From Tolypothrix sp. PCC 7712 (lineage in GTDB: Bacteria > Cyanobacteriota > Cyanobacteriia > Cyanobacteriales > Nostocaceae), in the NCBI RefSeq assembly GCF_025860405.1, contig NZ_CP063785.1:2666001-2730000 (forward strand): DNA of 64,000 bases, read 5' to 3'. The notes under the pieces were generated by a model. That model was given only the letters and a program-made list of their open reading frames with translations. It ran no database searches and was not told the origin of the DNA. Position 1 is the stretch's first letter. Each line of letters starts with the position of its first letter. Of the stretch, positions 11,266 through 20,608 are shown in pieces. The translations under genes were made by a program, and so were the position numbers.

Positions 11266-11396
11266 CCCTGTGGGAGAGGGGCTGGGGGAGAGGGCGAAAC
11301 CTTGCACAAGAGCGGGTTTCACGTTAAGTTGACACAGGTGAGTATTGCTAAACCCTCTACCCATGTAGTTTTCGTATTCAGATAATCTCTTCAAAT

Positions 11397-12347
11397 TCAA
11401 TTGGAAATGCGTAATACAGCTTTACCTAGATACTGTCTTTCAAGTAACTTTTGCGCTACCTCCGCAATTTGTGTCCAATCGGCTTCAATATTAATATGAG
11501 GACGCAATTGCCCAGCTTCTACTAAACGTAAAAGTCTTTGCAATCCCAATGCAGCAGATTCTCGTTGTAGTTCATGAAATAATATCAAACCGTACAAACT
11601 TGCGCCACCTGTGCCATAAAAACTCTGGGCATTAAATGTGACTTCTGTACCTCCAGATGTACCAAATAGCACAATTGTACCATTTGGAGCCAACCAACCA
11701 AGAGATGTTCCCAAAATGTCGCTACCAACGGACTCAAGAATTAAGTGATAGGAACCATATTCGCTCTGTGGTGGCAACTTTTCCCCAATAATTACAGCAT
11801 GGGCACCAGCGCTTTTGACAAAAGATTCGTATTCTGGACGGCGAATATGTGCGACTACTTGTGCGCCGCTGATCTGTGCTAATTGAATAGCAAAGTAGCC
11901 TACACCACCCGAAGCACCTGTAATTAATACTGAGCGTTCTAAAAGTGAACCGCCTTTAAGTAGAGCGTGATAGGCGGTTAGACCTGCTACTGGTAATGTG
12001 GCAGCTTGTTCAAAAGATACTGAAGCAGGTAATTCTGCTAATGAGTGGGTGGGTACTGCTACCAATTCCCCCCAAGCACCAAAACGCAGTAAACCAACAA
12101 CTCTGGTTCCCGCAGCTGGCCCTGAACCATCAGCTGCAGGAGTTTCTACGACACCAGCTAAATCCCAACCAGGCCGCCAACCAGAAGCAGCAGAGGTTGT
12201 AGAACGTCTAACTTCTCCTCGGTTGAGAGAAATTGCTGCTACTCGAATCACTGCTTCATTAGCAGCTGGGGTAGGTGCATCGACATCACGCAGTACTAAA
12301 CGCCCTGATACATTGGGGTCAACAACAACGGCACGTATTTTGCTCAT
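11397..12347 (-). CDS. MDR-family zinc-independent quinone/alcohol oxidoreductase
   Basis: 316-residue medium-chain dehydrogenase/reductase: an N-terminal GroES-like fold (MSKIRAVVVDPNVSGRL, AAISLNRGEV, WDLAGVVE), then a Rossmann domain with GASGGVGYFAIQLAQ and a C-terminal KLLERQYLGKAVLRI. The usual zinc-ligand cysteines are not evident, so it resembles quinone-oxidoreductase-like NADPH enzymes; the substrate is unknown. The ATG at 12347 is chosen: the 17 extra upstream codons are a translated copy of the intergenic ggggatt heptamer repeat. Confidence 0.88.
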   Translation of the reverse strand: MSKIRAVVVDPNVSGRLVLRDVDAPTPAANEAVIRVAAISLNRGEVRRSTTSAASGWRPGWDLAGVVETPAADGSGPAAGTRVVGLLRFGAWGELVAVPTHSLAELPASVSFEQAATLPVAGLTAYHALLKGGSLLERSVLITGASGGVGYFAIQLAQISGAQVVAHIRRPEYESFVKSAGAHAVIIGEKLPPQSEYGSYHLILESVGSDILGTSLGWLAPNGTIVLFGTSGGTEVTFNAQSFYGTGGASLYGLILFHELQRESAALGLQRLLRLVEAGQLRPHINIEADWTQIAEVAQKLLERQYLGKAVLRISN

Positions 12348-12810
12348 ATTGGGGATTGGGGATTGGGGATTAGGGACTGGGGAACTCGGGGCCCCCACGA
12401 CCGCAGGGAGTGGGGATTAGGGGTAATGGTTAATGGGAAAGAATTAACTTTTGTACAGACGCGATTAATCGCGTCTCTGCAATTTTTGTACAGACGCGAT
12501 TAATCGCATCTCTCTGACCCTTGTCAATTCTAACGTTTGACGAGTTTAAGCAATCTCTTCTCTTTCTCTGCTTCACGGATATGGTTCTTGTATTATGTTG
12601 ATTGGGTATAGCTGCTATGCCTTGCTCCACACCATCCGCAGTTAAAATTTCTATTTGGATAAATTCATGTAAAACTAATAATTAGTTTTGCTAAGTGAAT
12701 TTGGCTTGTATCAAGTTCAGCAAGTAGAACTCCAAAACACTAAGCCCTGAATACCTAATTCCTACTCGCTAACACAATAAATTTAAACCCGGATAGCGCA
12801 AGGCATCAAG
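12348..12810. other. Intergenic region with heptamers and a duplicated 30-bp repeat
   Basis: 12351-12385 is tandem ggggatt. Two copies of a palindromic unit (ttgtacagacgcgattaatc followed by gcgtctct or gcatctct) lie at about 12450-12480 and 12485-12515. The rest shows no gene. The promoter of the exported hydrolase at 12811 should be in the last 100 bases. Confidence 0.55.
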
Positions 12811-13644
12811 ATGAATCAAGATATAACACGCCGCAACTTTATCGCAACTGCTACCCTGGCTACAGGCTTTGCTTTAGCAGTACAACCTGTAAATGCGAAA
12901 GTCATTACCACCGATACTAAAGGATTAGTCGCTGGTGCGGTGAAAATACCTGTACAAGATGGTGAAATTCCAGCTTATAGAGCGCAGCCAGCCAGGGGTA
13001 GCAATTTTCCGATTGTGCTGGTAATTCAAGAAATTTTTGGTGTACACGAGCATATTCAAGATGTTGCCCGTCGTTTTGCCAAGTTGGGATATTTAGCGAT
13101 CGCACCCGAATTATTTATCCGTCAGGGTGATGTGTCAAAATTAAGCAACATTGATGAAATTCGCCCCATAGTAGCAAAAGTTCCCGATGCTCAGGTATTA
13201 TCTGACCTTGATGCTACTGTAGCTTGGGCTGTGAAATCGGCAAAGGGAAATGCTAACAGGTTGGCAATTACGGGTTTCTGCTGGGGTGGTCGTATTACCT
13301 GGTTATATGCAGCACATAATCCTCAAGTTAAAGCAGGTGTAGCGTGGTATGGCAGATTAGTTGGTGATGCCACAGAACTGCAACCCAAGTATCCCATTGA
13401 TATTGCCTCAACGCTAACAGTTCCCGTACTAGGACTTTATGGCGGTAAGGATACAGGGATTCCTTTAGATACTGTAGAAAAAATGCGCGATCGCCTCAAG
13501 TCTAGCAGCAGCAAATCGGAAATCATCGTTTATCCCAACGCACCCCATGCCTTTTATGCCGATTATCGCCCCTCCTACCAGGAAAAGGAAGCAAAAGACG
13601 GCTGGAAAAAACTCCAAGCATGGTTTAAACAGCATGGTGTCTAA
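12811..13644 (+). CDS. Dienelactone hydrolase family protein with Tat-like signal
   Basis: 277 residues. The N-terminus [20 protein letters not shown] has a twin-arginine pattern followed by a hydrophobic stretch, with a likely cleavage after VNA, so export by Tat is probable. The alpha/beta-hydrolase core shows the DLH nucleophile Cys in [10 protein letters not shown], the acid Asp in [11 protein letters not shown] and the His in [10 protein letters not shown]. It probably hydrolyses a lactone or ester in the periplasm; the substrate is unknown. It is monocistronic as far as can be seen. Confidence 0.92.
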   Translation: MNQDITRRNFIATATLATGFALAVQPVNAKVITTDTKGLVAGAVKIPVQDGEIPAYRAQPARGSNFPIVLVIQEIFGVHEHIQDVARRFAKLGYLAIAPELFIRQGDVSKLSNIDEIRPIVAKVPDAQVLSDLDATVAWAVKSAKGNANRLAITGFCWGGRITWLYAAHNPQVKAGVAWYGRLVGDATELQPKYPIDIASTLTVPVLGLYGGKDTGIPLDTVEKMRDRLKSSSSKSEIIVYPNAPHAFYADYRPSYQEKEAKDGWKKLQAWFKQHGV

Positions 13645-14114
13645 TTACCATTAAGGGGAAAGGGGAAAGGTTTTTGTCCCTTACCCTTTTCCCTTTTACC
13701 TTTACCCCGTTCAATTGCTCGAAATTCCATGCCATTTTGACATCTTGTCCGCCCCGGACGGGTGAGACACCCATCCCACAAAAGTTTTACTAATGCACCA
13801 CTTGCTGCCGTGCCAGTCCAGTAGTTGAGAAATGGTACATTAGCCTGCGGTATAATACACCCTAAATCTTCATTTTGGGATTATCTGCGTACTCTGGGGT
13901 AGCCGTGGTGTATCTATCTCCGCAATTTAAGCAAGCTAATAGTAGTAAAACTCACATTTACCGCAAAAGTGAGGAGAGGTTGTAAGAGTATCTTGCAGCC
14001 TAGCAGTCCTGAAATTGCCACAAACTGCATAAGTTACCTCTCCCTAGAAATATTTAGTTAGGAACGAAGGTTGAGAAGCGATTCTCTCTATGGTGAAAGC
14101 TATCTATCACGCTT
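13645..14114. other. Gene-free stretch upstream of the NHLM exporter
   Basis: The first 65 bases hold a hairpin of purine/pyrimidine-rich arms (aggggaaaggggaaaggttt against cccttttaccttta), which could stop the preceding transcript. I see no precursor peptide, RNA gene or fusion-protein gene in the remainder. Confidence 0.5.
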
Positions 14115-16322
14115 ATGTTTGATCAAGTTCGGCAAAAGCTATCACAAATAAAACCCAAATTTCAACCCATTCGCCGCACACCTACCTTACTGCAAATGGA
14201 AGCAGTAGAATGTGGGGCGGCAGCTTTAGGGATGATTTTAGGTTACTATGGGCGCATTGTTCCCCTAGCAGAATTACGCCAAGCTTGTGGTATTTCGCGG
14301 GATGGAAGTAAGGCTTCAAATGTACTCAATGCTGCTAGGAGTTACGGCTTACAAGCTAAGGGTTTTAAGACAGATATTGCTGCACTGCAACAAATGTCCT
14401 GTCCTTATATTGTATTTTGGAATTTTAATCATTTTTTAGTTGTTGAAGGTTTTAGTAAAAATCACGTTTTCCTCAATGACCCAGCAACAGGAAGACGTAA
14501 AATTGCTTTAGATGAATTTAGCTCGTCTTTTACAGGTGTTGTTTTAGTATTTGAACGCGGCCCGGAGTTTAAAAAGGGCGGAAGTAAACCGAGTTTATTT
14601 TTAGCTTTAACTTCCCGGTTGCGTGGTTCTTATGCTTCTTTACTATATTGTGTATTAGCTGGTTTTTTCTTAGTAATTCCTGGGTTAGCCATGCCGACTT
14701 TTTCCCAGGTATTTGTAGACCAAATCTTAATTCAAGGGCGAGAAGATTGGTTACGTCCTTTAATATTTGGAATGCTATTTACAGCCTTAATTACTGGCTT
14801 ATTAACCCGCTTGCAATTACAGTTGTTGCGGCGGATGAAAATTAAATTATCAATGTCAATGTCAAGTAAATTTATTTGGCATTTACTACATCTACCTGTC
14901 AGCTTTTACGATCAACGTTTCGCTGGGGAAATTAGTAGCCGGATTCAACTCAATGACCGATTAGCAAGTTTATTATCCGGTAAACTGGCAACAACAGTAA
15001 TTTCAGCGGTAATGGTGTGCTTTTACGGTATTGTCATGTGGCAATACGATCGCATTTTAACTTCCATTGGCGTTGCCTTTGTTTTCGTGAATTTGGTAGC
15101 TTTGCAGTGGGTAGGGAGAATGCGGGTAGATACCAATATTCGCATGATGCAAGAATCGGGTAAAGTCAGCGGGGTAGCGATCGCAGGTTTGCAAAGTATG
15201 GAAACCTTGAAAGCTTCCGGGTTAGAGTCAGATTTTTTCACCCGTTGGGCGGGATATTACGCCAAGTCAATTAATGTGCGTCAAGAAATGGACAGCATTA
15301 ATCAAGGCTTGGGAACATTACCAAGCTTTTTATCTGGTATTACCTCCATGTTATTACTCGCTGTGGGGGGATTGCGCGTCATGGATGGGGCGCTAACTAT
15401 CGGGATGCTGATTGCGTTTCAATCCTTGATGCAGCAATTTATGCAACCAGTTAACCAACTAGTAACTTTAGGTGGTGAATTACAAGAACTCGAAGGTAAT
15501 TTAAATCGACTAGATGATGTTTTATTTAACCCCACAGAAGTAGACAGCAAACCATCTTCTGCATCTGTGCTTCCTTATCCCAAATTGGAAGGACATTTAG
15601 AACTGCGTAACATCACCTTTGGCTACAACCGTACCGCCGCACCTTTAATTGAAAACTTTAGCTTTTCCCTCAAACCCGGACAACGTGTAGCCTTAGTTGG
15701 TGGTAGCGGTTCGGGAAAATCGACAGTAGCTAAGTTAGTATCTGGACTTTATCAACCTTGGGCGGGAGAAATTCTGTTTGATGGAGAACTGAAAAAAGAT
15801 ATTCCCCGTGAGGTAATCGTTAATTCTGTCGCCACAATTGAACAGGAAATTATGTTATTTGCTGGAACTGTGCGCGAGAACCTGACGTTGTGGGACACCA
15901 CTATTCCTGATAGTAACCTGATGCAAGCTTGCCGTGATGCCGCAATTCATGAAATTATTTTGTCACTTCCCGGCGGTTACAATGCAGACTTATTAGAAGG
16001 CGCAATGAATTTAAGTGGTGGACAAAGACAAAGGTTAGAAATCGCCCGGGCTTTGGTGAATAATCCCTCAATTTTGGTAATGGATGAAGCTACAAGTGCA
16101 TTAGATGCAGAAACCGAAAAAATTATCGACCAAAATTTGAGATTACGGGGTTGTAGTTGCATCATTGTGGCTCACCGTTTGAGTACAATTCGTGATTGCG
16201 ATGAAATCATCGTTCTCAATCGCGGTAAGGTTGTGCAACGCGGTACTCATGATGAGTTGGGTGCTGTTGAAGGCCCGTATTTAGAGTTAATTAAGAGCGA
16301 AGGCGGGGTTTTGGAAAGTTAA
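14115..16322 (+). CDS. NHLM-type peptide exporter: C39 peptidase/permease/ATPase
   Basis: 735 residues. An N-terminal C39 peptidase (about 20-150) has catalytic Cys in EAVECGAAALGMIL, His in NFNHFLVVEGF and Asp in VFLNDPATGRR; it would cut leaders after a double glycine. Then comes a six-helix ABC membrane domain (about 165-450) and an ATPase domain with Walker A GGSGSGKSTVAK, signature LSGGQRQRLEIARAL, Walker B ILVMDEATSALD and an H-loop in VAHRLS. The order and the neighbour at 16565 match the NHLM (nitrile-hydratase-leader microcin) export family. The usual HlyD-like partner and precursor genes are not adjacent. Confidence 0.93.
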   Translation: MFDQVRQKLSQIKPKFQPIRRTPTLLQMEAVECGAAALGMILGYYGRIVPLAELRQACGISRDGSKASNVLNAARSYGLQAKGFKTDIAALQQMSCPYIVFWNFNHFLVVEGFSKNHVFLNDPATGRRKIALDEFSSSFTGVVLVFERGPEFKKGGSKPSLFLALTSRLRGSYASLLYCVLAGFFLVIPGLAMPTFSQVFVDQILIQGREDWLRPLIFGMLFTALITGLLTRLQLQLLRRMKIKLSMSMSSKFIWHLLHLPVSFYDQRFAGEISSRIQLNDRLASLLSGKLATTVISAVMVCFYGIVMWQYDRILTSIGVAFVFVNLVALQWVGRMRVDTNIRMMQESGKVSGVAIAGLQSMETLKASGLESDFFTRWAGYYAKSINVRQEMDSINQGLGTLPSFLSGITSMLLLAVGGLRVMDGALTIGMLIAFQSLMQQFMQPVNQLVTLGGELQELEGNLNRLDDVLFNPTEVDSKPSSASVLPYPKLEGHLELRNITFGYNRTAAPLIENFSFSLKPGQRVALVGGSGSGKSTVAKLVSGLYQPWAGEILFDGELKKDIPREVIVNSVATIEQEIMLFAGTVRENLTLWDTTIPDSNLMQACRDAAIHEIILSLPGGYNADLLEGAMNLSGGQRQRLEIARALVNNPSILVMDEATSALDAETEKIIDQNLRLRGCSCIIVAHRLSTIRDCDEIIVLNRGKVVQRGTHDELGAVEGPYLELIKSEGGVLES

Positions 16323-16564
16323 ATTTTACAATGCCAAAAACTCTCTTCCTCTCTTCTTCCTTCGTGTACTTCGCGCCTTCGCGGTTTTTTTTATCTCACG
16401 CAAAGGCGCAAAGGCGCAAAGAAGAGAGTAATAGATATTAGAGTGAGCTATTTTACAAAAATCCATTAACTTTTATTTCTTCTTCCCTATTCCCTGTTCC
16501 CCGTTCCCTTCCTACGCCAGTAATTTCTCAAATTAAACCTAAATATTTTGATATAAATTTAATT
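16323..16564. repeat. Inverted repeat between the two exporter genes
   Basis: cttcgcgccttcgcggtttt and, further on, cacgcaaaggcgcaaaggcg form a long hairpin near 16366-16420, inside gagaagagag-type flanks. It separates two genes that are otherwise expected to be one transcript. It could act as an attenuator or is simply a dispersed repeat. Confidence 0.5.
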
Positions 16565-19468
16565 ATGCTAGCTGAAGAAAATCAGATGGACTTATTTGAA
16601 GAACCCTATGAATTTAAGAGTAATGACCCCCTATTACTCAACAATCCCGAAAAAGTTTGGGTGGTTAAATCTGGTTCTCTAGCACTATTTGCAATTAATG
16701 TTCAGCACGGCATTGCTAAAGGTAGAAGACGTTATTTATTTAGCGTCAAAGCAGGTGAAGCGATGTTTTCTGCCAAACCCACATCACCTGATGGGCAGCA
16801 TCATATCATGGCGATCGCTCTTAGTGATGCAGAACTTTTGCCAATTCCACCAGAATATTTAGGTGCGGAACTCCCCGCAGCAGTGGAACGTTGGGTAAAT
16901 CATCTAGGTTCGGCTGTCGCAGAAATTACTTCTAGAACTATCCCTACGCCCAACAAAACCCCAGGTTGCGCGGTTTTGGGGGATAATGAAGTGTTTCAAG
17001 TATCACATGACTCTGTTGCCTGGGTGAAGGTATTACAGGGACAGGCGAATTTACTGGGATTCCCAGATTTAGAATTTAATTCGGAGATGGGGCGTATTCC
17101 CTTAAATTCTCAACTCTGGTTACAAGTGCGGGAGATTGTCGAAGTTGACTCAGTAGCGAGTGCAGAGATCACCGACAATCAAACCCTGATTGATGGGGTA
17201 CAACAAATTCAAAGCTACGTTTTAACAGGACTCCAACAACTCGAACAAAAACATAACCAAGCTGAATTAGTCCGCTTCCAAGAACGGGCGCATCTGAATA
17301 ATCAAGCGATCGCAACTACCCTGAATGAGTTTGCGAATCTATTTGAAAGCGAAAAAGCTGCGACTTCTCCCTTAAAAACCGCCCTGACTCCCGAAGAAGC
17401 GCTATTATTTGCGGCTGGGGCGGTGGGAAGGGTTTTAGATATTACCATTCGTCCCCCAGCAAACTCCGAAGATTTGCGAAGAGTCCGCGATCCTTTAGAT
17501 GCGATCGCCCGCGCTTCCCGTATCCGCATCCGGCGCATTACCCTGCGGGATGGCTGGTGGAATCGTGATAGCGGCCCTTTATTAGCTTATACATTGGGAG
17601 ATAATCGCCCAGTTGCAGTTTTACCCGTCTCCGAAACCCGTTACGAACTCATCGACCCCATAGAAAAGAAACGGGTGAAGTGCGATCGCAAAATTGCTCA
17701 AACTTTATCACCAACTGCATATACTTTCTACCGCCCCCTACCAGAGACTTTAAAAGTCATCTCTCTGATTCAATTCGCAGCAAAAGGGCATTATAAAGAA
17801 CTATTTACCATATTATTTGTCGGAATTGCAACCACACTCCTGGGTATGGTGACACCCCAAGCCACCGCAATTCTTATTGACCAAGCAATTCCCGATGCTG
17901 ATAGAGCGCTTTTATCCCAAATTGCCTTAGGGTTAGTAGCTACTACCTTTGGGGCAACGCTATTTCAGCTTACCCAAGGCATAGCGCTGATGCGCTTAGA
18001 AACCTTTGCCGATACTTCCACCCAAGCAGCTATTTGGGATCGATTATTAAACCTGCAAGCATCATTTTTCCGCCAGTTTTCCATCGGTGATTTAAGCGCG
18101 CGGGTTTCTGTAATCAGTCAGATTAGGCAAAAACTCAGCAATACTTTACTCAAAACCTTATTTTCTAGCGTCTTCTCGCTCTTAAATTTAGGCTTACTGT
18201 TTTACTACAGCCCACCTTTGGCGATGATTGCCGTATTGGTGGCTTTAGTGAATGTCACCGTCACCATTGTGACTGGGATTCTCACACTACGCAAAATCCG
18301 CCCCTTGTTAAATATGCAAGGTAAACTCTTTGGAATGATGGTACAAATCATCAACGGTGTGTCTAAATTCCGGACAGTAGGCGCGGAATCGAGAGCATTT
18401 GCTTACTGGGGTAAACAATATCGTGAGCAACTCCATTTAACCTTAGAATCTCAGAGTATTGACGATAATTTAGTCGTCATTAATAATCTGCTCTCCGCCT
18501 TAACCCCCGCCATCATTTTTGGCTTCGCCACCAGTTTATTGCAACAGTCCCAAGCTAACGGCGGTGGTTTTTCTACAGGGACATTCTTAGCCTTCAATGC
18601 CGCATTTGGCACCTTTATCAGTGGTGCAACTAGCTTAAGTACTACCGTAGTTGATGTTTTAGAAGCCCTTCCCCTCTGGGAACGCGCCCAACCCATCCTC
18701 AAAGCTACCCCAGAAGTCGATACCAATAAAGCCGACCCAGGCAGATTATCAGGCAAAGTCGAAATTAGCCATGCCATTTTCCGCTATCGCCTTGATGGCC
18801 CCCTGACTCTAGATGATGTCAGCTTGCGGGCAGAACCCGGAGAATTTATTGCCTTCGTCGGCCCTTCGGGAAGTGGTAAGTCTACTTTATTCCGCCTGTT
18901 ATTAGGTTTTGAAAATCTAGAATCTGGTAGTATTTATTATGATGGGCAAGAACTAGCCGGATTAAATGTCAACGCCGTGCGCCGTCAATTAGGTGTAGTA
19001 TTGCAACACAGCCGTTTAATGTCTGCATCCATATTTGACAATATTTCCAGTAACGCCGTCATTTCAATGGAAGAAGCTTGGGAAGCCGCAAGGATGGCAG
19101 GTTTAGCTGATGATATCAACGCCATGCCAATGGGGATGCATACAGTAGTCAGCGAAGGTGGTACAAACCTTTCCGGGGGACAGCGACAACGGTTATTAAT
19201 TGCCCGCGCTTTAGCTTTACGCCCCCGCATCTTGCTATTTGATGAAGCCACCAGCGCCTTAGATAATCGTACCCAGGCAATTGTTAGTGAAAGTTTAGAA
19301 AAACTGAACGTTACTCGCATTGTTGTCGCCCACCGCCTCAGCACCATCCGCAACGCCGATCGCATTTACGTTTTGCAAAATGGGCGTTTAGTACAACAAG
19401 GCAATTTTGACGAACTCGCCACCCAACCTGGATTGTTTGGTCAATTGATTAAGCGGCAACAGATTTAG
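16565..19468 (+). CDS. NHLM-type ABC transporter, second permease/ATPase subunit
   Basis: 967 residues. A long N-terminal region (about 1-420) has no peptidase; its first 130 residues look like a cyclic-nucleotide-binding-type beta fold (WVVKSGSLALFAIN, FSVKAGEAMFS). Then a six-helix ABC membrane domain and an ATPase domain with GPSGSGKSTLFRL, LSGGQRQRLLIARAL, ILLFDEATSALD and VAHRLSTIRNADRI. It pairs with the peptidase-bearing subunit 242 bases upstream, probably as a heterodimeric exporter of small modified or leader-bearing peptides. The cargo is not visible next to it. Confidence 0.92.
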   Translation: MLAEENQMDLFEEPYEFKSNDPLLLNNPEKVWVVKSGSLALFAINVQHGIAKGRRRYLFSVKAGEAMFSAKPTSPDGQHHIMAIALSDAELLPIPPEYLGAELPAAVERWVNHLGSAVAEITSRTIPTPNKTPGCAVLGDNEVFQVSHDSVAWVKVLQGQANLLGFPDLEFNSEMGRIPLNSQLWLQVREIVEVDSVASAEITDNQTLIDGVQQIQSYVLTGLQQLEQKHNQAELVRFQERAHLNNQAIATTLNEFANLFESEKAATSPLKTALTPEEALLFAAGAVGRVLDITIRPPANSEDLRRVRDPLDAIARASRIRIRRITLRDGWWNRDSGPLLAYTLGDNRPVAVLPVSETRYELIDPIEKKRVKCDRKIAQTLSPTAYTFYRPLPETLKVISLIQFAAKGHYKELFTILFVGIATTLLGMVTPQATAILIDQAIPDADRALLSQIALGLVATTFGATLFQLTQGIALMRLETFADTSTQAAIWDRLLNLQASFFRQFSIGDLSARVSVISQIRQKLSNTLLKTLFSSVFSLLNLGLLFYYSPPLAMIAVLVALVNVTVTIVTGILTLRKIRPLLNMQGKLFGMMVQIINGVSKFRTVGAESRAFAYWGKQYREQLHLTLESQSIDDNLVVINNLLSALTPAIIFGFATSLLQQSQANGGGFSTGTFLAFNAAFGTFISGATSLSTTVVDVLEALPLWERAQPILKATPEVDTNKADPGRLSGKVEISHAIFRYRLDGPLTLDDVSLRAEPGEFIAFVGPSGSGKSTLFRLLLGFENLESGSIYYDGQELAGLNVNAVRRQLGVVLQHSRLMSASIFDNISSNAVISMEEAWEAARMAGLADDINAMPMGMHTVVSEGGTNLSGGQRQRLLIARALALRPRILLFDEATSALDNRTQAIVSESLEKLNVTRIVVAHRLSTIRNADRIYVLQNGRLVQQGNFDELATQPGLFGQLIKRQQI

Positions 19469-19470
19469 TA

Positions 19471-19517
19471 TAGGGCATGGGGCATGGGGCATTGGGCATG
19501 GGGCATGGGGCATTGGG
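19471..19517. repeat. Tandem GGGGCAT heptamers
   Basis: Six or so degenerate copies of ggggcat/tgggcat directly after the exporter stop codon. It is the same unit that appears inside the U32 peptidase gene (49596-49636). Confidence 0.7.
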
Positions 19518-19748
19518 GATGGATTTTGAATTGTTTGTTCCCCAATCTCTCAAGTCAACAAAAAAACCAAAAAACTAGTTACTCAACAAAAAACCAAACA
19601 ATAATTTTGGAGGGGGTTTGGGGGACGCAACCGTCACCCAATCGGGGGTTTGGGGGAGAATCCCCCAAATGAGCTAGCTGTTTCCACAACTGACAAATCA
19701 ATCACTAATGATCTTATTTAACCTGTATTGGTCTATAACGATTTATGA

Positions 19749-20093
19749 TCAGCTATCCTGATGTAGCTGACGCTTTCCTCGCGCTTTGATATTTTCTAGT
19801 AAACTCGGTAGAGACTCATCATCGTATTCTGTATATTCGCCATTTTTTATCTGTTCAGCTGCGATCGCCATATCTCGTTGTAATGCTTCTAACTTCAACT
19901 GACGCAGTTCTGATTCTGCACGCTCAATTCTATCAATCATTTCCTGAAAAGCACTTGCATCATGGACAACTACCTCTGCTTTGCCATTGACGGTTAGGAC
20001 GAGAAGTAATTTAGTCGCCTTGATCTGCTCTAGAAACTGTTTGACGTTGCGCTTAAAGTCCGTGAGCGAGTAAATATGCTCTAGATTAATCAT
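19749..20093 (-). CDS. Phd/YefM-type antitoxin (apparently without toxin)
   Basis: 114 residues. The N-terminus INLEHIYSLTDFKRNVKQFLEQI and the following TVNGKAEVVVHDASAFQEMIDRIE are the DNA-binding fold of Phd/YefM antitoxins. The tail is acidic and helical (GEYTEYDDESLPSLLENI), as expected for a toxin-binding tail. No RelE/ParE or Doc toxin frame follows in the 280 bases downstream, nor lies upstream before the Nudix gene. It may be a solitary regulator or the survivor of a decayed pair. Confidence 0.82.
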   Translation of the reverse strand: MINLEHIYSLTDFKRNVKQFLEQIKATKLLLVLTVNGKAEVVVHDASAFQEMIDRIERAESELRQLKLEALQRDMAIAAEQIKNGEYTEYDDESLPSLLENIKARGKRQLHQDS

Positions 20094-20145
20094 AAATTAA
20101 ATATTTAAGTACTTAATTAAATCTCTATTCAATACCTACCAAACC

Positions 20146-20183
20146 ATCCCCAATCCCCAATCCCCAATCCCCAATCCCCAATC
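20146..20183. repeat. Tandem CCCCAAT heptamers
   Basis: Five near-perfect copies of ccccaat between the antitoxin and Nudix genes. This is the classic short tandem heptamer repeat type of heterocystous cyanobacteria. Confidence 0.8.
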
Positions 20184-20185
20184 GC

Positions 20186-20608
20186 TCAAAACAGTACTTC
20201 AGCTAGAAGAAATCCTTGTAAAATTCTTCTCAAAGAAGTAGTTTTAATTCGCCGCATGGCTTGGGGAATATCTAGCCACTGTCTATCTCGAAACCCAGCT
20301 TCGGGATAATCTTCACTCAGGGTTTGCACTGGTAATAAATACATCTTGACGCGATAATTTTTACCTTGTTTGCGATATTTATAAGTACCAATTTCACGAG
20401 TATTTACCTGGCCGATGATTCCCGCTTCTTCCCAAGCTTCTTTCGCGGCGGAATCCGGCGGACTCATACCTTCAGGAATATCACCTTTGGGCATTACCCA
20501 ACTTTGGCGATCGCGGCTTGTGATCAGCAAGACTTGGATTTTGCCATCTTGAATTCTATAAGGAATCACTCCAGATTGCTTCAATACTTTGTTGGCTTTT
20601 CGACTCAT
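20186..20608 (-). CDS. Nudix hydrolase
   Basis: 140 residues. The Nudix box is recognisable in GDIPEGMSPPDSAAKEAWEE followed by AGI, but the first Glu of the consensus is Met and the Arg is Lys; the EAxEE metal-binding part is intact. WVMPKGD before it and RQWLDIPQAMRRI after it resemble diphosphoinositol-polyphosphate/diadenosine-polyphosphate type Nudix enzymes. It probably cleaves a nucleoside or inositol diphosphate compound. The ATG at 20608 (MSRKANKVL) is preferred to the TTG at 20632. Confidence 0.88.
   Translation of the reverse strand: MSRKANKVLKQSGVIPYRIQDGKIQVLLITSRDRQSWVMPKGDIPEGMSPPDSAAKEAWEEAGIIGQVNTREIGTYKYRKQGKNYRVKMYLLPVQTLSEDYPEAGFRDRQWLDIPQAMRRIKTTSLRRILQGFLLAEVLF

Larger units (their letters stand above)
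10916..11335. mobile_element. Family A inverted-repeat element, copy 1 (carries nested insertion)
   Basis: Begins GTGTCAACTTAAGC and ends with its near complement GTTAAGTTGACAC. The body (gcgatatagggcgggcgttg, ccctcatcccctaacccctt, aagcgggtttcacgttaag) is shared with copy 2 at 50407-50586, which lacks the internal block 11042-11276. It lies between two arms of a family E-like palindrome. No coding capacity. Confidence 0.78.
10791..11396. other. Gene-free stretch filled by nested repeats
   Basis: No gene. Most of it is four layers of small elements: palindromic arms of family E type at both edges (tgtaggggtttagcattgct near 10891 and attgctaaaccctctaccca near 11344), family A inside, family B inside A, and family C inside B. 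Confidence 0.65.

Noticed and set aside
11397..12398. Longer form of the MDR protein starting upstream at 12398
   Set aside because: The extra residues (PVPNPQSPIPN) are translated intergenic heptamer repeats; the ATG at 12347 is the natural start.
11998..12420. 140-codon plus-strand frame over the MDR oxidoreductase
   Set aside because: Antisense shadow; it runs into the ggggatt heptamers and has no recognisable domain.
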